DNA of 39,071 nucleotides from Clostridiales bacterium. Its GTDB lineage: Bacteria; Bacillota; Clostridia; Christensenellales; Borkfalkiaceae. Positions within the stretch are counted from its first letter, which is position 1. Every line of letters begins with the position of its first letter. Below the pieces are notes generated by a model. The model searched no databases, was not told the origin of the DNA, and saw only the letters and a program-made list of their open reading frames with translations. A program made the translations under genes and the position numbers. The DNA is taken from NCBI GenBank assembly GCA_015069295.1, contig SVIW01000014.1:1-39071 (forward strand), read 5' to 3'. Below, piece by piece: positions 32,790-39,071 of this stretch.

Positions 32790-35700
32790 ATGCAAAAAAC
32801 GACTCTAGACGGCGGACAGGCAGTAGTACACGTTGCGTACGCCTTTACTGAACTTTGTTTTCTCTATCCCATCACTCCCTCCACCCCGATGTCGGAACTC
32901 ACCGACGAGTGGGCGAATTTAAACAAAACGAACGTGTTTGGCAAAGTCCCGAAAACGGTGGAAATGCAATCGGAAAGCGGGGTTGCCGGCAGCGTACACG
33001 GCGCGCTTACCTGCGGAGCGCTGACGACCACCTACACTTGCAGTCAAGGACTTTTGCTTATGCTCCCCGATATGTATAAGATTGCAGGCGAACTCTTACC
33101 CGCCGTCTTCCACGTCAGTGCGCGGGCGCTATCCACGCACGCGTTGAGCATTTTCGGCGACCACCAAGACGTAATGGCGTGCCGACAAAGCGGATTTGCT
33201 TTTCTTGCCTCTTCTTCCGTGCAGGAGGCGGCGGATATGGCACTCGTTGCCCACCTTTGCGCGATAAAATCCAGCCTGCCTTTTTTGCATTTTTTCGACG
33301 GATTCCGCACCTCGCACGAAGTCCAAAAAATCGAAATCCCTACGCAGGAAGAAATGTGCGGTTTGCTTGACGAGCAAGCCTTGCAAGATTTTAGAAACCG
33401 AGCGCTATCCCCCGACGCGCCCAGCGTACGCGGTACGGCGCAAAATCCCGACGTCTATTTCCAATCCCGCGAAGCCGCAAACGCCCGCTACGCCGCTTTA
33501 CCAAAGGTTTTAGAAGGGATTTTTGCGGAAGTTTTTAAACTGACGGGCAGAAACTATCGCCTTTTCGAGTTTTACGGGGCAAAAGACGCCGAGCGAATTA
33601 TCGCCGTCCTCGGCAGCGCCGCCGAAACGGCAACGGAATGCGTGGACGAGCTTGTCAAACGCGGAGAAAAAGTAGGCGTTATCAAAGTACGCTTATACCG
33701 TCCTTTCGCCACGGACGCTTTCCTTGCCGCTTTGCCGAAAAGCTGTAAAAAAATCGCCGTACTCGACCGCACGAAAGAGCCGGGAAGTCTTGGCGAACCC
33801 CTCTTTCTCGACGTCTGCGCCGCCCTGCGATTAGGCGGTCGAACGGACGTCCTGACCGTCGGGGGGCGGTACGGCTTGGGCGGAAAGGAATTCACTCCGA
33901 CGATGTGCTACGCCGTCTATGAAAATTTGAAAAACGAAGTCCCCAAACACCCCTTTACCGTGGGGATTGACGACGATAAAACCCACCTTTCTTTGGACTA
34001 TTCGCAACCCTTTTCCCCCGCCATTTCCGCCTATTGCTGCAAATTTTACGGTTTAGGCTCGGACGGGACGGTAGGCGCAAACAAAAACTCGATTAAAATT
34101 CTCGGCAATCATACGGACAAATACGTGCAGGGGTATTTTTACTACGACTCGAAAAAATCGGGCGGGATTACGGTATCCCACCTGCGAATTTCCAACGAAC
34201 CGATACGCTCCGCCTACTTGATCGAGGAAGCGGATTTTATCGCCTGCCATAACCCTTCCTATCTCGACCGCTACGATATCCTTGCGGGAGTCAAAGAAAA
34301 GGGAGTTTTTCTGCTCAACTGTCCTTGGTCGGATATCCCTGCCTTGGAAAAACACCTGCCCGATAAAATCAAACGGCAAATCGCCGAAAAATCACTCTCC
34401 TTTTTCGTGATCGACGGCACGAAAATCGCCCACGAAGCAGGCTTGAAGGGCAGAACGGGTACCGTTATGCAGGCGGCGTTTTTCCTCTTAATCGACGGCG
34501 TTTTACCCAAAGAGAAATCCTTGGCTTTTTTAAAAGAAGAGTTAAAAACCAAATTCGCTAAAAAAGGCGAACAAGTCGTAAACGCCAACCTTGCCGTTAT
34601 CGACAGCGCCGCGGCGGCTTTACGGGAAATCACCTCGCCGAAAGAATGGAAAAATTACAAAAACGCCCCACCCGTGTACGAAAACACGGGGGATAACTAT
34701 TGCGATAACGTACTTTTCCCTACCCTTTCGATGCAGGGCGACAAGCTGCCCGTGTCCCGTTTTGACGAACGGGGAGAATACCCGACGGGCACGACCAAGC
34801 ACGAGGATAGAAGCGGCGCCGCGCAATTACCCGACTGGATTAAAGAGAACTGTATTCAATGCAACCAATGCGCGTTCGTTTGTCCACACGCTACCATTCG
34901 CCCCTTCCTTTTCGACGAGGAAAAAGAAGAGCTCCCCTCTCTGCCCGCCGTCGGCGTTACCGGCAAGCGTTTCCGCATTCAAATCGTACCCGAAAAATGT
35001 ATGGGCTGCGGCGTATGCGCCAATACCTGCCCCGCCAAGGAAAAAGCCTTGGTTATGCGTCCCGCCCCGCAAATTTCGGATAGAGAACGAACGGCGTGGG
35101 CGATCGCAAAAGACCTTGCTTACGAGCCGCCCTTGCCCCGCAACAGCGTAAAGGGAAGTCAATTTTATCCCCCGCTTTTCGAATATTCCTACGCCTGCGC
35201 AGGTTGCGGCGAAACTCCGTACGTGCGGATATTGACCCAACTGTTTGGAGAAAGACTGCTGATTGCCAACGCCACGGGTTGTTCTTCTATCTACGGCGCG
35301 TCCTTCCCCGCCTGTCCGTACACGAAAAACCGCGAGGGCAAGGGTCCCGCTTGGGCGAGTTCGCTGTTTGAAGACAACGCCGAGTTCGGGTTGGGTATGC
35401 GCCTCGCTTGCGATTTTCAAAACAAAACCGACCAAAGCGTATGGCTGATCGGCGGGGACGGCTGGGCGTACGATATCGGGTACGGCGGGCTTGACCACGT
35501 GCTTTCCCTCGGCGAGAACGTAAACGTTTTACTGCTCGATTCGGAAGTCTATTCGAACACGGGCGGACAGGCGTCCAAAGCCACGCAAACGGGAGCCGTA
35601 GCTCGTTTTACCCCCAAGGGGAAACGCCATAAGAAGAAGGAATTGGGGTTGATGGCGATGACCTACGGTAACGTCTATATTGCGCAAGTGTGCATGGGTG

Positions 35701-36074
35701 CCAATAAGCAACAGTTGTTGACCGCTTTGACGGAAGCGGAAAGCTATCAAGGTCCTTCGCTGATTATCGCCTATTCCCCCTGCATCTCCCACGGCGCCAA
35801 TATGAGCAACACGATGGAAGAAGAAAAACGCGCCGTTTTGAGCGGGTACTGGAATTTGTACCGCTATCACCCTGCGCGAAAAGAAAAGGGCGAAAACCCC
35901 TTTATCCTTGATAGCAAAGCCCCCACAATCCCCTTGCGGGAATTTTTATTGGGGCAAGGTCGGTTCGCCTCGTTACAGCGAAACGACCCCGAAACCGCCG
36001 AAGCCCTCTTTACCCAAGCGGAAAAGGAATGCCAAGAACGCTTTGCCCTGCTTTCCCGCCTTGCGCAGCAATAA
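32790..36074 (+). CDS. nifJ: Pyruvate:ferredoxin (flavodoxin) oxidoreductase
   Basis: 1094 residues, a single-chain enzyme somewhat shorter than the usual 1170 or so. Domain I at the N-terminus (LDGGQAVVHVAYAFTE, YPITPSTPMSE), domain II (VGVIKVRLYRPF), domain III (FYGLGSDGTVGANKNSIKI), a ferredoxin domain with two 4Fe-4S sites (CIQCNQCAFVCP and CMGCGVCANTCP), the TPP domain (YACAGCGETPY, IGGDGWAYDIGYGG, DSEVYSNTGGQASK) and the closing CISHG region. It converts pyruvate and CoA to acetyl-CoA, CO2 and reduced ferredoxin in anaerobes. GGAG lies 5 bases before the ATG. It stands alone on the plus strand. Confidence 0.97.
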   Translation: MQKTTLDGGQAVVHVAYAFTELCFLYPITPSTPMSELTDEWANLNKTNVFGKVPKTVEMQSESGVAGSVHGALTCGALTTTYTCSQGLLLMLPDMYKIAGELLPAVFHVSARALSTHALSIFGDHQDVMACRQSGFAFLASSSVQEAADMALVAHLCAIKSSLPFLHFFDGFRTSHEVQKIEIPTQEEMCGLLDEQALQDFRNRALSPDAPSVRGTAQNPDVYFQSREAANARYAALPKVLEGIFAEVFKLTGRNYRLFEFYGAKDAERIIAVLGSAAETATECVDELVKRGEKVGVIKVRLYRPFATDAFLAALPKSCKKIAVLDRTKEPGSLGEPLFLDVCAALRLGGRTDVLTVGGRYGLGGKEFTPTMCYAVYENLKNEVPKHPFTVGIDDDKTHLSLDYSQPFSPAISAYCCKFYGLGSDGTVGANKNSIKILGNHTDKYVQGYFYYDSKKSGGITVSHLRISNEPIRSAYLIEEADFIACHNPSYLDRYDILAGVKEKGVFLLNCPWSDIPALEKHLPDKIKRQIAEKSLSFFVIDGTKIAHEAGLKGRTGTVMQAAFFLLIDGVLPKEKSLAFLKEELKTKFAKKGEQVVNANLAVIDSAAAALREITSPKEWKNYKNAPPVYENTGDNYCDNVLFPTLSMQGDKLPVSRFDERGEYPTGTTKHEDRSGAAQLPDWIKENCIQCNQCAFVCPHATIRPFLFDEEKEELPSLPAVGVTGKRFRIQIVPEKCMGCGVCANTCPAKEKALVMRPAPQISDRERTAWAIAKDLAYEPPLPRNSVKGSQFYPPLFEYSYACAGCGETPYVRILTQLFGERLLIANATGCSSIYGASFPACPYTKNREGKGPAWASSLFEDNAEFGLGMRLACDFQNKTDQSVWLIGGDGWAYDIGYGGLDHVLSLGENVNVLLLDSEVYSNTGGQASKATQTGAVARFTPKGKRHKKKELGLMAMTYGNVYIAQVCMGANKQQLLTALTEAESYQGPSLIIAYSPCISHGANMSNTMEEEKRAVLSGYWNLYRYHPARKEKGENPFILDSKAPTIPLREFLLGQGRFASLQRNDPETAEALFTQAEKECQERFALLSRLAQQ

Positions 36075-36080
36075 TGATTA

Positions 36081-36109
36081 CGCCCCCTCTACCTAAAATA
36101 GAGGGGGCG
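36081..36109. terminator. Strong hairpin between convergent genes
   Basis: Eleven-bp perfect arms CGCCCCCTCTA and TAGAGGGGGCG around 7 bases, 6 bases after the oxidoreductase stop. No T-run follows on either strand, so it may be a weak terminator or a 3'-end protecting hairpin. Its right arm is part of the 18-base repeat. Confidence 0.6.
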
Positions 36110-36119
36110 TGTACGCGTT
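36102..36119 (+). repeat. 18-base element, copy identical to 16384-16401
   Basis: AGGGGGCGTGTACGCGTT on the plus strand, overlapping the right arm of the hairpin at 36081-36109. Confidence 0.45.
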
Positions 36120-36136
36120 TATTTACTTTTTATCCG

Positions 36137-37510
36137 TTATTCCTTTCTTTTCTTAGCCGCGAGCGCTACGCCTGCGCAAAGCGCCGTTATCGCCGCGCTA
36201 AAACCAATCACGCTACCGCAACCGCCTTCCTCTTCCTTTGTCTCGGGCTTAGGCTCGGGCTCAGGCTCGGGTTCGGGCTCGGGTTCGGGCTCGGGCTCGG
36301 GTTCAGGTTCGGGTTCGGGTTCAGGTTCGGGTTCAGGTTCGGGTTCGGGCTTATAAAGCTCTTCCTCGTCCACTATATTATCCCCAAAATCTTCCTCGGC
36401 GGTAACGTATACGGTAATCACCTTTTCCGTCTTATTGCCCGAAGGGTCGGTTGCCGTTACGGTATACGTATGCGTACCCACCGTCAATCTTCCTTTCTCG
36501 TCCAGCGCGCCCTTTGACCACGCCGTTTTTAACTCCACCTTACCGCTATCGTCCGTTGCGGAAATATTCAAAATAGGCTTCGTTCCCACAGCGAGGTGCA
36601 TTTCGCTGAAGGAAAGAGAAATTTCAGGTGCAACGGTATCTGCTTCCTCTACCACGATCGTAAGTTCTATACTCGACTCGTTGCCCGCACCGTCGCGCGC
36701 AATCAGCGTCAAGGTATACTCGCCGCGCGGCAAAGTACCGTCTTCCAACAGCCCGTCGCAGCCCTCCCAAACGTATTCGAGCTCTACTTCGCCGTCGATA
36801 TCGTCTTGCGCGCGAACGTCCAAATCAAACCTCGCGTTCTCGCTGATTGTTATCGTCTTTTCGCCGTTATAAATAATCGTAGGCGCCGTTTTGTCCTCTA
36901 TCAACGTATACGAAACGCTGTCGATATAGAAAGGCGCAACCGTCCCCTTGCTACGCACGGAAAGCTCGAACCCGCCCAAATATCCGTCCTTAGAGATGTC
37001 TTCAAAAGAATTCGAATCGAAAAAGTTCGTTCCGTCTTTGTTGAGCTCGATATCCACCCATTGGTCGGTGGTACTGCTGATATTATAGCGCATTACCCAA
37101 CCGTTCGCGCCCGTACCCGCTTCTACGATACGCATTTCGGGATAGTTATCCGTATCAATTCCGTCGCCGCCCACGTAAACGCGGAAAGTTAAGCTGTCCA
37201 AAAGCTTAACGGGAATTTGCGACTCTGAAAAATCCAACCAAACCCCTTTCGAAGCCTGCGATTTATTGACGACCAAAACGTTGCCGCTATACCCAGCGGG
37301 AATCCCCGCCTCCGCCGCTTCCGTCTCCGAAAGGAGGGTAACCGAATCCGCGCCGTAGGCAACCGTGTCTGCATTTGCAGCCTTCGCTTCGTACGCACAA
37401 GGAAAATCCGCCGTGTCCGCATTCGCCGTTACGCCGTGTTCCCCGCCGATAAGGCAGCCGCCGCACACACAAGCCAGCGCCAACAAAGAAAATACTTTTA
37501 CTTTTCTCAT
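36137..37510 (-). CDS. Exported Ig-like surface protein with Pro-Glu stalk and Cys-containing C-terminal anchor
   Basis: 457 residues. A signal peptide (MRKVKVFSLLALACVCGGC...) with likely cleavage after VTANA near residue 31; a beta-sandwich domain at about 35-210 resembling carbohydrate-binding jelly rolls (SLTFRVYVGG, GGFELSVRS); two Ig-like repeats at about 212-290 and 291-372, both with D(A/P)(T)GN-type ends (ARDGAGNES, ATDPSGNKT); about 16 Pro-Glu dipeptides; then GGCGSVIGFSAAITALCAG, a membrane segment and a KKRKE tail. The Cys-Gly motif before the last helix recalls Cys-type CTERM sorting signals (compare SYNERG-CTERM, MYXO-CTERM). Its ATGA overlaps the stop of the phosphatase-like gene. 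Role: probable surface attachment or substrate binding. Confidence 0.8.
   Translation of the reverse strand: MRKVKVFSLLALACVCGGCLIGGEHGVTANADTADFPCAYEAKAANADTVAYGADSVTLLSETEAAEAGIPAGYSGNVLVVNKSQASKGVWLDFSESQIPVKLLDSLTFRVYVGGDGIDTDNYPEMRIVEAGTGANGWVMRYNISSTTDQWVDIELNKDGTNFFDSNSFEDISKDGYLGGFELSVRSKGTVAPFYIDSVSYTLIEDKTAPTIIYNGEKTITISENARFDLDVRAQDDIDGEVELEYVWEGCDGLLEDGTLPRGEYTLTLIARDGAGNESSIELTIVVEEADTVAPEISLSFSEMHLAVGTKPILNISATDDSGKVELKTAWSKGALDEKGRLTVGTHTYTVTATDPSGNKTEKVITVYVTAEEDFGDNIVDEEELYKPEPEPEPEPEPEPEPEPEPEPEPEPEPEPEPEPKPETKEEEGGCGSVIGFSAAITALCAGVALAAKKRKE
36252..36347 (-). repeat. Sixteen 6-base units encoding the Pro-Glu stalk
   Basis: Sixteen in-phase copies of a 6-base unit (plus strand GGYTCR) encode alternating Pro and Glu. 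Third-base changes keep the DNA from being a pure repeat, though slippage in units of two residues is possible. Confidence 0.9.
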
Positions 37511-38631
37511 TTTGCCACCTCCTCGATCATAATCGAACGAATCGAATCGATTTCTTCTTGCGTAATGCCGAGGTAATTGCGCATAAACGCCGCCGTCTTT
37601 TCCGCCAAGGTCTCGCCCTCGTCGTAGCCCTTGATATACGAATACAGAGAACCGAATATGTTACCGACCATATTCGCAGGGCTTGCATTATCCAAACAGC
37701 CTTTTACGGAGAGGAAAGAGAGTTCGTAATCGAGGAACAAATCCATATACCCTACCCCGCAAAGCGCGTTGATAAGGAAACAAATCGTACCCGTTCTGTC
37801 GCGGCCAAGCGAGCAATGCACGTAAATAGGATAGTTATCGGGGTTGGCAAACGTCTTGACTTCGGTAATCAGCGCTTGCTTATAGCTTTCATTGAGAATG
37901 CCGTTCCCCATTACGTAATAGGGAGCGCTGACGTTGACGAAATTCACGGACGAGCCAAACGGCGAGGAGGATATTTCCCCGCGCAAGTCAAGGTCGGTTT
38001 TAATTCCGTGATCGCGGATGAACTTTTCAAGGCTTTCTTTGCTTGCCGTGTCCGCTTCGCCCCCTCTAAATACCATACCTTGGCGGATACGGTTTCCGTC
38101 CGTCGTATAATAGCCGCCCATATCGCGGGTATTCGAGATTCCCTCGACGTAAACGGTGCGGGGCAAATACGCCGTTTCGAATTTGAAAATACGCGATTTA
38201 ACCGTCTTGTCCGCAAAGACCGCAATTACTTGATAATAATACTTCGTACCCATAAACAGGTTTTCAAGCTGTAAGGATGTGTCCAAGGTTACGAAACGTT
38301 CGGGATTAGACATATCCGCGTTTTTCGAAAGGTTCAGCACGTAATACCCTGCACCCTCTTCGCTTTCCCAAGACAAAGTAACGGGTTTGGGGGCATACTG
38401 GTCGGTTCCGTCGTAGTATTCCTCCGATTTATATAAACCGTAATTAGCCGCAAATTCGTAAACGTTTCCGTCTAATAAATTTACAATATTTTCATCCGAC
38501 GGCGTGGAAAAAATCGTTTGTTGATAATTCGTTGCCGCAGGGCTGTCCGCCAACGTCCCTGAGGTTGCAACGGGCAAAATCGTCGCGCTCATCACCGCCG
38601 CCATAGACAAACAAAGCAGTTTCTTTCGCAT
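37507..38631 (-). CDS. Exported tyrosine-phosphatase-like protein with an Fn3-like domain
   Basis: 374 residues. A signal peptide (MRKKLLCLSMAAVMSATILP) with likely cleavage after GTLA; a fibronectin-III-like domain at about 75-152 (PVTLSWESEEGAGYYVLNLS, GTKYYYQVIAV); then a phosphatase domain with NTRDMGGY and the active-site loop VHCSLGRDRTGT (CX5R with catalytic Cys and Arg), as in the Tyr_phosphatase 3 family. No anchor is visible. The domain order suits a secreted phosphatase of tyrosine, phospholipid or sugar phosphates. AGGAGG precedes the ATG. The stop overlaps the start of the Ig-like surface protein, so both are made together. Confidence 0.9.
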   Translation of the reverse strand: MRKKLLCLSMAAVMSATILPVATSGTLADSPAATNYQQTIFSTPSDENIVNLLDGNVYEFAANYGLYKSEEYYDGTDQYAPKPVTLSWESEEGAGYYVLNLSKNADMSNPERFVTLDTSLQLENLFMGTKYYYQVIAVFADKTVKSRIFKFETAYLPRTVYVEGISNTRDMGGYYTTDGNRIRQGMVFRGGEADTASKESLEKFIRDHGIKTDLDLRGEISSSPFGSSVNFVNVSAPYYVMGNGILNESYKQALITEVKTFANPDNYPIYVHCSLGRDRTGTICFLINALCGVGYMDLFLDYELSFLSVKGCLDNASPANMVGNIFGSLYSYIKGYDEGETLAEKTAAFMRNYLGITQEEIDSIRSIMIEEVAK

Positions 38632-38655
38632 AATTTTCCTCCTAGTTTTGACTAT

Positions 38656-38683
38656 ATTATATCATTTTTCCCTCTTTTGTCAA
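38656..38683 (-). promoter_or_regulatory. Promoter of the exported phosphatase operon
   Basis: Minus strand TTGACA (38683-38678), 16-base spacer, TATAAT (38661-38656): both boxes perfect. Between it and the tRNA promoter lies a tandem GTTTCATA pair at 38704-38719. Confidence 0.8.
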
Positions 38684-38807
38684 TAGCACAAAGTACACTT
38701 TTTGTTTCATAGTTTCATAATTTATGGTGCAAAACTGTTTTTGTTTGGGCAGTTGCAACTCCAATAGAATATTTTCCGAAAAATTTTTCCATAGCGCTAA
38801 AAATAGT

Positions 38808-38836
38808 TTGACTTTTAAAAGGGTATTTGCTATAAT
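38808..38836 (+). promoter_or_regulatory. Promoter in front of the tRNA-Pro 5' half
   Basis: TTGACT (38808-38813), 17-base spacer, TATAAT (38831-38836), with transcription predicted about 12 bases before the first tRNA base: normal placing for a tRNA gene. Confidence 0.75.
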
Positions 38837-38854
38837 CTTATCGTTTCTAAATAA

Positions 38855-38893
38855 CGAGGCGTAGCGCAGCTGGTAGCGCGCAGCGTTCGGGAC
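38855..38893 (+). tRNA. 5' half of tRNA-Pro (anticodon CGG), interrupted after position 39
   Basis: Acceptor 5' strand CGAGGCG, TA, D stem GCGC with loop AGCTGGTA and GCGC, G26, anticodon stem CAGCG, and loop TTCGGGA with anticodon CGG followed by G37. C at position 1 and G at 37 are typical of tRNA-Pro. After the first base of the 3' anticodon strand the sequence becomes CTCAA instead of the expected CGCTG, and no T arm or acceptor 3' strand (CGCCTCG) follows. The gene is therefore broken at 38893/38894, although its promoter is intact. Confidence 0.7.
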
Positions 38894-38986
38894 TCAATCA
38901 CCACGCTCGGCGCAGAATTTTCGAGAAGAGCCGAAAACCCCCACAAACACTGACTTTTTCGGCTCTCCCGAATGTCGAAAAATCAT
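38894..38986 (-). CDS. Thirty-codon ORF abutting the tRNA break
   Basis: ATG at 38986 with GAGG 5 bases upstream, 30 codons, TGA at 38896-38894, the last base being the first base after the tRNA similarity. The peptide is basic, contains FVGVFGSSRKF, and is not recognised. It spans the inverted repeat at 38927-38966. It may be a real small gene at the end of an integrated element or a chance frame. Confidence 0.25.
   Translation of the reverse strand: MIFRHSGEPKKSVFVGVFGSSRKFCAERGD
38927..38966. repeat. 11-bp inverted repeat in the tRNA junction region
   Basis: AGAGCCGAAAA at 38927-38937 and TTTTCGGCTCT at 38956-38966 with an 18-base loop; CGAAAA-type words recur on both sides (TTTTCG at 38918, CGAAAAA at 38976). 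No T-run makes it a clear terminator. Confidence 0.6.
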
Positions 38987-38999
38987 CAATTCCTCGGTC

Positions 39000-39018
39000 T
39001 GACCACATGTTTGACCAC
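39000..39018 (+). repeat. Direct repeat TGACCAC spaced by 12 bases
   Basis: TGACCAC at 39000-39006 and again at 39012-39018. The spacing resembles paired arm-type sites near recombination junctions, but two short copies are little evidence. Confidence 0.4.
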
Positions 39019-39048
39019 TTACAAAAAAATCTAATAATTTTACCATTT

Positions 39049-39071
39049 CGAGGTGTAGCGAAGGTGGTATC
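39049..39071 (+). tRNA. Start of a second tRNA, cut by the window edge
   Basis: Acceptor strand CGAGGTG, TA, then GCGA AGGTGGTA TC, the start of a D arm (GCGA would pair with TCGC). Nineteen of 23 bases equal the start of the tRNA-Pro half at 38855. C at position 1 suggests another tRNA-Pro, but the anticodon is outside the window. Confidence 0.55.

Noticed and set aside
36252-36347. CRISPR-like short regular repeat
   Set aside because: Units are 6 bases with no spacers and encode Pro-Glu in frame.
36029-36517. Gly-Leu/Gly-Phe repeat frame on the plus strand
   Set aside because: It is the reverse reading of the Pro-Glu stalk of the gene at 36137, which has signal peptide, Ig-like domains and ribosome binding site.
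38855-39071. Group I intron in the tRNA anticodon loop
   Set aside because: The sequence after the break never resumes the 3' half of the tRNA; instead another tRNA 5' end begins, and no intron core was seen.

Overview
The window looks like a chromosomal segment of an uncultured or little-studied member of Clostridia (Bacillota). The evidence is the gene content: McsA/McsB/ClpC, a phenylalanine T-box leader, the short ProS with a C-terminal Cys-rich domain, pyruvate:ferredoxin oxidoreductase, a DUF3343-type protein opposite a cysteine desulfurase, and strong Shine-Dalgarno sites with TTGACA-17-TATAAT promoters. Almost everything is on the minus strand. Most of the window is housekeeping DNA; the accessory-looking parts are the two ends.

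Layout. 1-1190: a gene cut by the left edge, an AT-rich gene-free stretch, then a divergent pair (membrane zinc-ribbon protein and XRE-type regulator) around a perfect 13-bp inverted repeat. 1195-3213: acyltransferase and family 8 glycosyltransferase. 3400-6429: PhnP-like metallo-hydrolase, dtd, efp, M24 aminopeptidase. 6519-12914: pheS-pheT-truB-ribF-endonuclease IV-like operon behind a complete T-box leader. 12929-14878: mscL, two small helical proteins, nth. 14894-17097: DUF3343 protein, cysteine desulfurase and two small proteins of unknown function. 17086-27351: a 10-kb run of ten genes, mcsA-mcsB-clpC followed without visible terminator by aroC-aroB-aroA-aroE-aroQ-aroK and a short-chain reductase. 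27480-31069: proS, a polytopic zinc-ribbon membrane protein and inorganic pyrophosphatase. 31141-36109: serine hydrolase and, divergently, pyruvate:ferredoxin oxidoreductase. 36137-38683: a translationally coupled exported pair, a tyrosine-phosphatase-like protein and an Ig-like surface protein with a Pro-Glu stalk and Cys-containing C-terminal anchor. 38808-39071: a promoter and the 5' half of a tRNA-Pro(CGG), broken right after the anticodon loop, then repeats, a 30-codon ORF and the start of a second tRNA.

Working together: the aro genes cover dehydroquinate synthase to chorismate synthase (DAHP synthase is not here). McsA/McsB/ClpC form the arginine-phosphorylation protein quality-control set, but the usual repressor gene ctsR is not beside them. 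The T-box would tie pheST, and by read-through truB, ribF and the endonuclease, to charging of tRNA-Phe. No CRISPR array, insertion sequence or recognisable phage gene was found. The points most worth a second look are the split tRNA-Pro junction, the C-terminal anchor of the surface protein, the mcs-clpC-aro run, and several compact regulatory layouts (near-leaderless starts, a terminator whose arm is a Shine-Dalgarno, a two-codon upstream ORF).
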